Source: WHSV01 sp050694055 (GTDB lineage: Bacteria; Actinomycetota; CADDZG01; WHSQ01). Taken from it: a DNA stretch of 29,824 nucleotides. Position numbers and translations under genes: made by a program. The DNA lies in contig JBOGWX010000074.1 in the NCBI GenBank assembly GCA_050694055.1, positions 1 through 29,824 on the forward strand. The letters run 5' to 3'. The notes under the pieces are model-generated. The model worked only from the letters and a program-made list of their open reading frames with translations. It was not told where the DNA came from and searched no databases. Positions 22,662 to 29,824 of this stretch are shown piece by piece; the first letter of the stretch is position 1; the number at the start of each line of letters is the position of its first letter.

Positions 22662-22784
22662 CGTGCCCCACGCAATGGAGCACGGCGGGGGTGTGCGACT
22701 CATCACGCCGGGCAAGTGCGCTGCCGCATACCGCCTGCAATGGACTCTCTCTAGAGTGATCCCGACCGACAGGAAGGGATTGCA

Positions 22785-24233
22785 ATGAGTGAACGCAGCT
22801 ATGACGCGGACGTCATCATCATCGGCGGAGGCCCGGCGGGATCGACCCTGGGAACGCTACTCGCCAGGGATGGCTACAAGACGATCATCATCGAAAAGGA
22901 TATTCATCCTCGGGATCACGTCGGCGAGTCTCTGACTCCCTCGACGAACCTCGTCTTCGAGAAGATGGGCTTCCTCGACAAGATGAACGATGCCGGCTTC
23001 ATCCACAAGCCGGGGACGGGATGGAACGCGCCGCGCTCACCGTTGTGGAAGTTCATCGAGATCTGGCTGTTCGAGTTCCCGCTCCCCGGAACACCCCAGC
23101 CCTACACCTACAACGTCGAGCGGGACGTCATGGACACCATGATGCTTCGGCACGCCCATGAAAACGGCGCCAAGGTTCTGCAAGGCGTCAGGGCGCAGAG
23201 GGTGCTGTTCGAAGGCGACAGGGCAGTCGGCGTGCGCACGGTCGTCACCGACGGGTGGGAGCGAGATCTGTACGCGAAGATCGTCGTGGACGCCACCGGC
23301 CGTCGATGCTTCCTCGCCAACCAACTACACATGAAGAAGAAGGATCTCTCCTTCAACCAGATGTGCATCTATTCGTGGTTCGACGGTGTCAAGAAGCCAC
23401 CGGAGAGGTACGACGGGTTCACGCTCTTCTACTTCATCGGGATGAACCAGGCGTGGTCGTGGCACATCCCGCTCCGGATGGGCAGGACCTCGATGGGCAT
23501 CATCGTCGACAAGGAAGATTTTCAGAAGAGCGGGCGCGACTATGGAGAGTTCTTTCACAGCCTCGTTGCCCGCAACCGCACGTTCTCTCACGCAATGCAG
23601 GATGCAGAGCGCGTACGACCTTGGTGGGTAGAGGGCGATTACTCCTACAAGATCGACCAGTTCGCGGGCCCGGGGTGGCTCCTGATCGGAGATGCCCTGC
23701 GCTTCGTCGATCCGATCTTCTCATCGGGCGTCGACGTCGCAATGTTCTCGGCGGTCTATGCCTACGAGACGATCCTCGAGTCGTGGAAGACCAAGGACGA
23801 GAAGAAGGCCTTCGAGGGATATCAGCGACGGGTCGAAACAGGCGTCGACGTCTGGTACGACCTCATCTCGACCTTCTACAGGCTGCAGAACCTCGTGACG
23901 CGCTACGCCACCAGTCCCCGGTACCGCGAGCAGATCGTAAGAACGCTGCAGGGCAACCCCTACCTCCCGGAGACTCAGGAGCGAGCCAGAAAGCTACTCG
24001 GTCACATGCAGGAGACCTACGAGATCGTGATGGCCGACCCAACCAGTCTCTTGCGCCCCTGGGCGATGGATCCCGAGAAGGACGGGACACTCACCTGTCC
24101 GTCGTGCCTCGGTGTTGCCGACTACGTTGAAGAGAGCCATGCGTTCGAGTGCCGCAGGTGCGGCTCGCACGCGCCGGCACCCTTTGGCTTCTCACCACTG
24201 CGCGAGCACCAGCACGCCGAGGCTCTCGGCTAA
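22785..24233 (+). CDS. Flavin-dependent halogenase-like FAD oxidoreductase with C-terminal zinc ribbon
   Basis: 482 residues. FAD-binding GGGPAGSTLG (14-23) and IIIEKD (35-39) begin a GR2-type flavoprotein. Halogenase-like features: VGESLTPS (46-53), Lys75 in GFIHKPGTGW (near the catalytic Lys position of tryptophan halogenases), W-S-W-H-I-P at 224-229 (the W-x-W-x-I-P motif separating halogenases from monooxygenases), and GDALRFVDPIFSSGV (302-316) for FAD. The C-terminal about 50 residues add C438/C441 and C456/C459, a zinc ribbon not found in the well-known halogenases. Substrate unknown; geranylgeranyl-reductase-like or other oxidase activity remains possible. AGGAAGGG precedes the ATG. 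First gene of a likely operon with the two antiporter genes 51 nt downstream. Confidence 0.8.
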   Translation: MSERSYDADVIIIGGGPAGSTLGTLLARDGYKTIIIEKDIHPRDHVGESLTPSTNLVFEKMGFLDKMNDAGFIHKPGTGWNAPRSPLWKFIEIWLFEFPLPGTPQPYTYNVERDVMDTMMLRHAHENGAKVLQGVRAQRVLFEGDRAVGVRTVVTDGWERDLYAKIVVDATGRRCFLANQLHMKKKDLSFNQMCIYSWFDGVKKPPERYDGFTLFYFIGMNQAWSWHIPLRMGRTSMGIIVDKEDFQKSGRDYGEFFHSLVARNRTFSHAMQDAERVRPWWVEGDYSYKIDQFAGPGWLLIGDALRFVDPIFSSGVDVAMFSAVYAYETILESWKTKDEKKAFEGYQRRVETGVDVWYDLISTFYRLQNLVTRYATSPRYREQIVRTLQGNPYLPETQERARKLLGHMQETYEIVMADPTSLLRPWAMDPEKDGTLTCPSCLGVADYVEESHAFECRRCGSHAPAPFGFSPLREHQHAEALG

Positions 24234-24284
24234 GGCCTCCGTGCGAGTGCTTACCGGCCGAGGAGACCGAGGGGAGGGCGGGCT

Positions 24285-25568
24285 GTGACGGAACACCAGT
24301 TGTTCCTGTTTCTCGCACAAGTCGCCGTGCTCTTCCTAGCTGCGCGGATCGGTGGCGAGATCGCCGCGCGGATCGGCATCCCACTGCACGTCGGCGAACT
24401 GCTCGTGGGAGTGATGCTCGGCCCGTCGCTGCTCGGATGGCTGTGGCCTGCGGGGTTCGAGTCGCTCTTTCCCATGGACGTGCTGCAGCGAAGCCTGCTG
24501 GAGATCATCTCTTGGATCGGCATCATCTTTCTCGTCCTGATCGGCGGGCTCGAGACTCGACTGGGCATCCTCCGGCAGTCCGGGCGCGCCGTCCTCGGCG
24601 GGTGGCTGGGCGGCTTCGGCTTACCCTTTGTCGGCGGCTTTGCCCTCGGCATGGCGGCCCCGGCCAGCTTGGTACCGGCCGAGATCGACAAGCTGGTCTT
24701 CGCACTCTTCATCGCCACGGCGATGTCGATCTCGGCCATACCTGTGATCGCCCGGATCCTCATGGACCTCGACCTGTACAAGACGCGGCTGGGGATGATC
24801 ATCCTGTCTACCGCCATCGCCGACGACACGATCGGCTGGATCGTCCTCGCCGTCGTGGCGGGTCTCGCTTCGGGCGACGGAGTCGACCCCGCGACAATCA
24901 TCCGCACCGTGCTGCTCACCGGAGCCTTCGTCTTGGTGTCGTTCACCCTCGGCAAGAACTTCGTGCGGCAGTCGGTTCGGTTCAGCAACCGACTGCGAGC
25001 CCCCTATTCCGGATTGTCCATGATGTTCCTTCTTATCGTTGCGGCGGGGGCGGTAACACAGGCCATCGGCGTGCACCTGGTCTTGGGCGCCTTCGTGGCG
25101 GCGATACTCGTCGGCAGGGTCGGCGCGGTGGATGCCGATGCGGTGCAAGCCGTGCGGCATGTCGGGATGGGCTTCTTCGTCCCCTTCTTCTTCTCCTACA
25201 CAGGGATCAAAGTGGACCTGACGACGCTCCAGGGAGACGCTTTGATCTTCGCGGCTCTCGCCGTGCTCGTTGCATGCCTCGGCAAGATCATCGGAGGAGG
25301 GCTCGGCGCGCGTCTCGGAGGACTTCCCGCTTGGGAGGCCGTCGGGGTGGGCGTAGGGCTCAACGCCCGCGGGGCCATGGAGCTCGTTATCGCCGCGATC
25401 GGGCTGTCCATCGGGGTCTTGAATGAACCCGGCTACGCCATCATCGTCCTCATCGCCGTCCTCACCACCGTCATGGCGGCACCCATGCTCAAGTTCTGCG
25501 TGATCCGCGCGCAACGAGAAGAACAGCAGCATCTCGCACCCCCTGCACTGGCTGAGCGGACGGCCTGA
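24285..25568 (+). CDS. CPA2-family cation:proton antiporter (active-site complete)
   Basis: 427 residues, about 12 membrane helices. The ion-binding pair is Asp180-Asp181 in TAIADDTIGW, as in NapA/KefC-type antiporters, and the conserved Lys334 is in LGKIIGGGL. Asn360-Ala-Arg362 with Glu366 (NARGAMEL) matches the family's late-helix motif. It should exchange Na+ or K+ for H+. The start GTG 24285 has GAGGGGAGGG about 7 nt upstream. It lies between the halogenase-like gene and a second antiporter-like gene 28 nt downstream. Confidence 0.9.
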   Translation: MTEHQLFLFLAQVAVLFLAARIGGEIAARIGIPLHVGELLVGVMLGPSLLGWLWPAGFESLFPMDVLQRSLLEIISWIGIIFLVLIGGLETRLGILRQSGRAVLGGWLGGFGLPFVGGFALGMAAPASLVPAEIDKLVFALFIATAMSISAIPVIARILMDLDLYKTRLGMIILSTAIADDTIGWIVLAVVAGLASGDGVDPATIIRTVLLTGAFVLVSFTLGKNFVRQSVRFSNRLRAPYSGLSMMFLLIVAAGAVTQAIGVHLVLGAFVAAILVGRVGAVDADAVQAVRHVGMGFFVPFFFSYTGIKVDLTTLQGDALIFAALAVLVACLGKIIGGGLGARLGGLPAWEAVGVGVGLNARGAMELVIAAIGLSIGVLNEPGYAIIVLIAVLTTVMAAPMLKFCVIRAQREEQQHLAPPALAERTA

Positions 25569-25596
25569 CCTTGACCTCAACGGAGGTGGCAACAAC

Positions 25597-26910
25597 ATGC
25601 CCGACTGGTTGATCAATCCCGCACCACACACGAATGTCGAGGGGCCGGTGCTCACCGCTTACGTGCTGCTCGGCATCTTCCTGATCGTCGTCTTGGCGCG
25701 CGTCCTGGGAACTCTGTGCGCCAGAATCGGCCAGCCCAGGGTCGTGGGCGAGATCCTGGCCGGGGTGCTCCTCGGCCCTACGCTTCTGGGATCCGAGCTG
25801 TCCTTCTGGATCACTCCGGCGGAGGCGAGGCCGACCATCGGAGCAATTGCGTCTTTCGCGCTGATCCTGTTCATGTTCCTCGCCGGCGTGGAGTACGACG
25901 TCGGCGTGATCAAGGGACGGGCAAACCAAGCGGGCATACTCGCCGTTCTGTCGGTGGCCGTGCCCGCGCTGATCGCCTTCCCGGTGGCGCTGGCGATGCA
26001 CAACCCCACCTATGCGGGTCCGCAAGGTTCGGACTTCGTACCGTTCGCGCTGTTCATCGGCGCGGCTCTCTCCGTTACGGCCTTTCCGGTGATGGCACAC
26101 ATCCTCATGGAGCGCGGTGAGCTGAACAGCCGCATGGGGAGTCTCGGCGTCGCCACCGCCGGGATCATGTCGGTGATCATGTTCACCTTCATCGCCTTTG
26201 CCGGAGCGGTTGCCGCGGCCGACGGATTCGGCAACCTGCTGCTGAAGACACTTCTGGCGGGGTTGTTCGTGGTGGTCGCACTGATCGCAGTGCGGCCGGT
26301 CCTAAGCCGCGTTCTTCACCGTGAGCTCAAAGACGGATCGGTGAGCCCCATCGGCATGGGCTGGGTCTTCGCCGGGGTCGTACTGTTCGGTCTGGTCGCG
26401 GATCGTGTAGGGATCAACGCCCTCGTGGGCGGCTTCCTCTTCGGACTCATGATTCCTCAGAGCCAGGCGATTAGGCAGTCGATCTCCGCCAAGGTGCGGG
26501 ATATTGCGATCGTCTTCCTACTCCCGGTGTTCTTCGCAACTGCCGGGTTCAACACCGACCTGAAGCTGATCACCTGGGCTACGGTGCCAGTGCTCGTGCT
26601 GTTCCTGGCCGCCGCCATCGGAGCCAAGTTCATCGGGGTGCTGCCGGCTCGCTCTTTCGGGCTCAACTGGAACGAGGTTGGAGTCCTCGGCGCGCTTCTC
26701 AATACCCGTGGCCTGCTGGTCCTGGTGGCGGGCCTGATCGGACTGCAACTCGAGATCATCACCATCTCCACCTTCACGATCATCGTGGTCTGCGCGCTCG
26801 TCACCAATTTCATGACTCTTCCGCTGCTCAACGCGCTCTCCCGTCGCAAAGATGCCCCCAGCCCAGGAATGCCGATCAAGGAACCGATAGCGGAGGTGAG
26901 CTCCCCATGA
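25597..26910 (+). CDS. CPA2-like membrane protein lacking the ion-binding Asp pair
   Basis: 437 residues, about 12 membrane helices, clear homology to CPA2 antiporters (VVGEILAGVLLGPTLLG, LSVTAFPVMAHIL, LVGGFLFGLMIP). Aligning with its neighbour, the normal Asp180-Asp181 positions become Met191-Ser192 (TAGIMSVIMF). The late motif reads NTRGLLVLV, with the usual Glu replaced by Val. Proton/cation exchange by the standard mechanism is therefore doubtful; a channel, a regulator or a partner subunit is possible. Strong ribosome-binding site GGAGGTGG before ATG 25597. Last 4 nt overlap the next gene (ATGA). Confidence 0.88.
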   Translation: MPDWLINPAPHTNVEGPVLTAYVLLGIFLIVVLARVLGTLCARIGQPRVVGEILAGVLLGPTLLGSELSFWITPAEARPTIGAIASFALILFMFLAGVEYDVGVIKGRANQAGILAVLSVAVPALIAFPVALAMHNPTYAGPQGSDFVPFALFIGAALSVTAFPVMAHILMERGELNSRMGSLGVATAGIMSVIMFTFIAFAGAVAAADGFGNLLLKTLLAGLFVVVALIAVRPVLSRVLHRELKDGSVSPIGMGWVFAGVVLFGLVADRVGINALVGGFLFGLMIPQSQAIRQSISAKVRDIAIVFLLPVFFATAGFNTDLKLITWATVPVLVLFLAAAIGAKFIGVLPARSFGLNWNEVGVLGALLNTRGLLVLVAGLIGLQLEIITISTFTIIVVCALVTNFMTLPLLNALSRRKDAPSPGMPIKEPIAEVSSP

Positions 26911-27125
26911 GCGATACCAGAGAATTGCCGATCAGGCGTCGAGACGAGGACAGCGACTGGCACGACCTCGCGCCGGTGCCGTGCCCGACTTGTGGCTGCA
27001 CCCATTACGAGGCCAAGGACGATCCCGAGATCATCTGGGAGCCGGGCCGCGCCTGGGATGAAGGCTGCAAGTACCGGTCATGTGACTGCCACACCGATCC
27101 CGTCATCGGGGCCCGTCGAGCCTGA
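26907..27125 (+). CDS. Small cysteine-rich (zinc-ribbon-like) protein
   Basis: 72 residues. C26-x2-C29-x-C31 in PCPTCGC, then C54, C59 and C61 (CKYRSCDC) with H62. Six cysteines and two histidines could bind one or two zinc ions. ATG 26907 lies within the antiporter-like gene's stop (ATGA), so it is the tail of that operon. Shares the small-cysteine-rich style of the halogenase C-terminus but no clear sequence identity. Function unknown; a regulatory or chaperone role for the membrane proteins is only a guess. Confidence 0.65.
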   Translation: MSDTRELPIRRRDEDSDWHDLAPVPCPTCGCTHYEAKDDPEIIWEPGRAWDEGCKYRSCDCHTDPVIGARRA

Positions 27126-27166
27126 CCGACTACCCCTTGTGAAGGCGCCGGTTGTAGATTTACGAG

Positions 27167-27862
27167 GTGCGCGAGAGTCGTTACCTCCGGGAGATCCGCC
27201 GGCTTGATCCCGAGCGTGACGCCGAGCGAATCGTCTATCTCGACACGGCCTTCGAGTTTCCGTTCGACCTGACGCGGTCGCTCGAGCTCGCCTTTTTCCG
27301 GACCTTCGCCGTACCCTCCATCGCCGAACTGCTCGGCTCCACTGGAGAGTTCGTCGAGCGTGCGCGCAAACGCTATGACGACACCGACCTGTTGATCAGC
27401 ACCTTTGCGGAGCATGGCCATAGCTCGAGCCTCGGACGTGCCGCGATCCGCCGGATGAACCAGATTCACGGCCGTTTCTCGATCGCCAACGACGACTTCC
27501 TCTACGTGCTCTCGACCATGATGCTCGAGCCCCCGCGCTGGAACGAGCGCTTTGGCCGGCGACCGATGGTCGAGAACGAGCGGCTCGCGACGTTTCATTT
27601 CTGGCGCGCAGTCGGCCACCTGATGAACATCAAGAGCATCCCAGACAACTACGAGGAGATGGATCGCTTCAACGTCGAGTTCGAGCAGAGCCGCTTCGGC
27701 CACACGGATGCAGGCCACCGCATCGCGGTCGCCATGATCGAGATGTTCGCCGGCAACATCCCCGGGCTCCCCACGCGCTTGGGCGCGCGTGGCGTCTGCG
27801 CGCTCCTCGACGACCCGCTGCTCGACGCGCTCGATCTCCCTAGACCGAAGTTCCCCCGGTAA
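27167..27862 (+). CDS. MpaB/DUF2236-family oxygenase-like protein
   Basis: 231 residues. The blocks EFPFDLTRSLELAFFRTFAVPSIAELL, EFVERARKRYDDTDLLIS, FAEHGHSS and RMNQIHGRFSIANDDFLYVLSTMML match the ER-bound oxygenase MpaB/latex-clearing (DUF2236) family; members bind heme b and cleave or oxidise isoprenoid chains. The RYDDT and NDDF segments are intact. Start at GTG 27167; a weak -10 (TAGATT) sits 6 nt before it, hinting at a leaderless mRNA. It is not overlapped with the previous operon (41 nt gap) but lies on the same strand. Confidence 0.8.
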   Translation: MRESRYLREIRRLDPERDAERIVYLDTAFEFPFDLTRSLELAFFRTFAVPSIAELLGSTGEFVERARKRYDDTDLLISTFAEHGHSSSLGRAAIRRMNQIHGRFSIANDDFLYVLSTMMLEPPRWNERFGRRPMVENERLATFHFWRAVGHLMNIKSIPDNYEEMDRFNVEFEQSRFGHTDAGHRIAVAMIEMFAGNIPGLPTRLGARGVCALLDDPLLDALDLPRPKFPR

Positions 27863-27944
27863 CGAATCCCTAATGCCTCGTTCACCTGCTGAAACGCGCC
27901 GTCTGGACATCTGGACTGTTGACATGTAAGATATCTAACGATCC

Positions 27945-27973
27945 TTGCAATTTGGGGAGTTCTGGCTCATAAT
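27945..27973 (+). promoter_or_regulatory. Promoter of the IS transposase, leaderless
   Basis: TTGCAA (-35, 27,945-27,950), 17-bp spacer, CATAAT (-10, 27,968-27,973). The ATG at 27,980 follows 6 nt later, so transcription would begin at or next to it. A partial palindrome around AGATATCT lies just upstream (27,928-27,937). Confidence 0.6.
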
Positions 27974-27979
27974 GTTGGC

Positions 27980-29728
27980 ATGTACATAGCTCGGATACCG
28001 AACCGCAGCTCACCCCCGGCGATCCTGCTGCGGGAGGGCTACCGGGAGGGCGGCAAGGTCAAGAACCGCACCCTGGCCAACCTCACGAAGTGGCCGGCCG
28101 ACAAGGTCGCCGCCCTGGAGGCGGTGCTCAAGGGCACCGCGCTCTCCGGGGCTCCGCTCGAGGAAGCCTTCGACGTGGTGCGGTCGCGCCCGCACGGCCA
28201 CGTCGCCGCGGTCCTCGGCACGCTTCGGCGCATCGGGTTGGAAGCTGCCATCGAGCGGGCGCCGTCGCGCATGCGCAACCTGTGCGCCGGGCTGATCGCG
28301 GCGCGCGTCTTTGCGCCCAGCTCCAAGCTTGCGCTCGCCCGGGCGCTCTCGCCTCAGACCATGACCAGCAGCCTCGGGGAGGTCGCCGGGATCTCCGCGG
28401 CCGACGAGGACGACCTCTACGACGCGATGGACTGGCTCGGAGCGCGCCAGGAGCGCATCGAGGCCCGCCTCGCGCAGCGGCACTTAGAAGACGGCACGCT
28501 CGTGCTCTACGACGTGAGCTCGGCGGCGTTCGAGGGGCGCAGCTGCCCCATCGCCCGGCTGGGCTATGCGCGCGACGGGGTCAAGGGCCGCCTCCAGATT
28601 GTCTACGGGGTGCTCTCGAACGTGCAGGGATGTCCGGTCGCGGTCGAGGTGTTCGAGGGCAACACCGGTGACCCCTCCACGCTCGCCGTCCAGATCGACA
28701 AGCTCAAGGCGCGCTTCAAGCTCTCCCGCGTCGTGCTCGTCGGGGACCGGGGCATGATCACCTCGGCTCGCATCCGCGAGGACATCGCCTCAGTCGATGG
28801 CCTCGACTACATCACCGCGCTGCGTTCCCCGGCGATCAAGAAGCTGGTGGAGCAAGGGGCCATACAGATGTCGCTGTTCGACGATGTTGACTTCGCTGAG
28901 ATCAGCGACCCCGGCTATCCGGGCGAGCGCCTCGTGGTGTGCAAGAACCCGGCGGTCGCAGCCGAGCGAAAGCGAAAGCGCGAGGACCTGTTGCAGGCAA
29001 CCGAAAAAGAGCTCGCAAAGATCCACCAAGCAACGACAAGAGAGAACCGTCGGCTTAAAGGCAAGGACAACATCGGTGTGCGCGTCGGCAAGGTGATCGG
29101 CAGATACAAGGTCGGCAAGCACTTCACGTGGGAGATCACAGAAGACGGCTTCACCTACGAGCGCAACCAAGAGCGCATTGCCGAGGAAGCCGCCTTGGAC
29201 GGGCTCTATGTCATCCGCACGAGCGTCGGCCAAGATCACATGTCCGCACCGGACGCGGTGCGCGCCTACAAGGGTTTGAGCCTCGCCGAGGATGCGTTCC
29301 GCTACTGCAACATGGACTTAGAGCTGCGCCCCATCCGGCACTACAAAGAGCCACGGGTGAGAGCGCACTTGTTGATCTGCATGCTCGCGTGGTACGTGGA
29401 ATGGCACATGCGCCAGGCGCTCGCCCCCATGCTGTTCTCCGACGACGACAAGGACGCAGCCGAGGCCCAGCGCAAGAGCCCGGTCGAGCACGCGCAACGC
29501 TCAGGGCGTGCCAGGGCCAAGGCGGCGACCAAGCGCAACGCCGACGGCGCCCCGGTGCACAGCTTCAAGTCGCTGCTCGCCGATCTCGCCACCGTGGCCG
29601 TCGATCGGATCCAGCCACGCGACGACGCGATCCCGGCGTTCGACAAGGTGACGGTGCCGACCCCGGTGCAGCAGCGCGCCTTCGGCCTGTTGGGCGTCTC
29701 GCACCGTTTGGGGTTTGAGAAGGCCTGA
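27980..29728 (+). CDS. IS1634-family DDE transposase
   Basis: 582 residues, full length. N-terminal YIARIPNRSSPPAILLREGYR and GGKVKNRTLANL are the family opening. Catalytic acids: Asp178 in LVLYDVSS, Asp256 in VLVGDRGMITS, and Glu437 in LSLAEDAFRYCN, with the conserved RPIRHYKEPRVRAHL following. The insertion between the second D and E (about 260-430) is the normal long beta-rich insert of IS4-superfamily enzymes. No frameshift or internal stop; probably active. Confidence 0.92.
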   Translation: MYIARIPNRSSPPAILLREGYREGGKVKNRTLANLTKWPADKVAALEAVLKGTALSGAPLEEAFDVVRSRPHGHVAAVLGTLRRIGLEAAIERAPSRMRNLCAGLIAARVFAPSSKLALARALSPQTMTSSLGEVAGISAADEDDLYDAMDWLGARQERIEARLAQRHLEDGTLVLYDVSSAAFEGRSCPIARLGYARDGVKGRLQIVYGVLSNVQGCPVAVEVFEGNTGDPSTLAVQIDKLKARFKLSRVVLVGDRGMITSARIREDIASVDGLDYITALRSPAIKKLVEQGAIQMSLFDDVDFAEISDPGYPGERLVVCKNPAVAAERKRKREDLLQATEKELAKIHQATTRENRRLKGKDNIGVRVGKVIGRYKVGKHFTWEITEDGFTYERNQERIAEEAALDGLYVIRTSVGQDHMSAPDAVRAYKGLSLAEDAFRYCNMDLELRPIRHYKEPRVRAHLLICMLAWYVEWHMRQALAPMLFSDDDKDAAEAQRKSPVEHAQRSGRARAKAATKRNADGAPVHSFKSLLADLATVAVDRIQPRDDAIPAFDKVTVPTPVQQRAFGLLGVSHRLGFEKA

Positions 29729-29824
29729 CGGCCCCGCCGGAGTTGACAGTGAGCGGACGCCCTCGTTGAAGCGTTATCCCTGGTCAAGCCCCGGATTCAC
29801 GTTCCCTGGTGGGGGGAACTTCGG

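Larger units (their letters stand above)
27945..29728 (+). mobile_element. IS1634-family insertion sequence (ends not resolved)
   Basis: Defined by its single transposase gene and promoter. I could not find matching inverted repeats between 27,863-27,980 and 29,729-29,824; the right end may lie beyond the window. The left flank is the end of the MpaB-like gene, about 80-118 nt away. Coordinates given are the minimum extent. Confidence 0.65.

Noticed and set aside
24621..26100. Long open frames opposite the two antiporter genes
   Set aside because: Same reason: antisense shadows with charged low-complexity products and no ribosome-binding sites.
1..29824. CRISPR arrays, rRNA, tRNA and phage structural genes
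   Set aside because: No regular spaced repeats of 23-40 bp, no conserved rRNA segments, no cloverleaf, and no recognisable capsid, portal or terminase proteins were seen.
29729..29824. Right terminal inverted repeat of the insertion sequence
   Set aside because: The reverse complement of this tail does not match the region before 27,980 beyond short chance runs; the end probably lies outside the window.

Overview
High-GC, Actinomycetota-like chromosome segment. Evidence for this is the strong GC bias at third codon positions, AAA/TPR-type regulator remnants, the CehA/McbA, MpaB (DUF2236) and HD-GYP/LuxR families, and several start codons only about 6-9 nt from a good -10 box (leaderless style). 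I cannot place it below phylum.

Left third (1-12.2 kb): an accessory, eroding region. It opens with the 3' end of a TPR regulator (1-479), then a gene-poor stretch with short tandem repeats, a methyltransferase 3' remnant, an alpha/beta hydrolase and an HD-GYP/LuxR regulator, both on the minus strand. From 3.9 to 12.1 kb there is a dense set of toxin-antitoxin genes. Three look intact: RHH antitoxin/MazF at 5.2-5.8 kb, Phd/VapC at 8.6-9.2 kb and Phd-YefM/RelE at 11.0-11.5 kb. Three are decayed: a PIN toxin at 10.5 kb, VapBC at 11.6-12.1 kb, and an RHH antitoxin copy far away at 21.9 kb. Between them lie small zinc-ribbon genes, a DHFR/RibD-like reductase, a methyltransferase, a coupled pair (retropepsin-like protease plus a DUF5678-like protein), a degraded paralogue of the latter, and a broken AAA/TPR regulator.

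Middle (12.5-21.8 kb): a carbohydrate-uptake locus. A plus-strand operon encodes a lipoprotein solute-binding protein, two MalF/MalG-type permeases, a MalK/UgpC-type ATPase and a CehA-like PHP metallohydrolase, with 1-4 nt overlaps from the first permease's stop onward. A convergent minus-strand operon encodes a Gfo/Idh/MocA oxidoreductase and a GH38 alpha-mannosidase of the MngB type. Together they suggest import and breakdown of an alpha-mannoside, perhaps mannosylglycerate-like.

Right third (22.2-27.9 kb): a small membrane protein, then a plus-strand cluster of a flavin-dependent halogenase-like protein with a C-terminal zinc ribbon, a CPA2 antiporter with a normal Asp-Asp pair, a second CPA2-like protein lacking that pair, and a small Cys-rich protein. 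A perfect CRP/GlxR-type palindrome lies upstream. An MpaB-family oxygenase follows. The window closes with an IS1634-family transposase (27,980-29,728). The halogenase/antiporter pair/zinc-ribbon cluster is the strongest candidate for an undescribed system.
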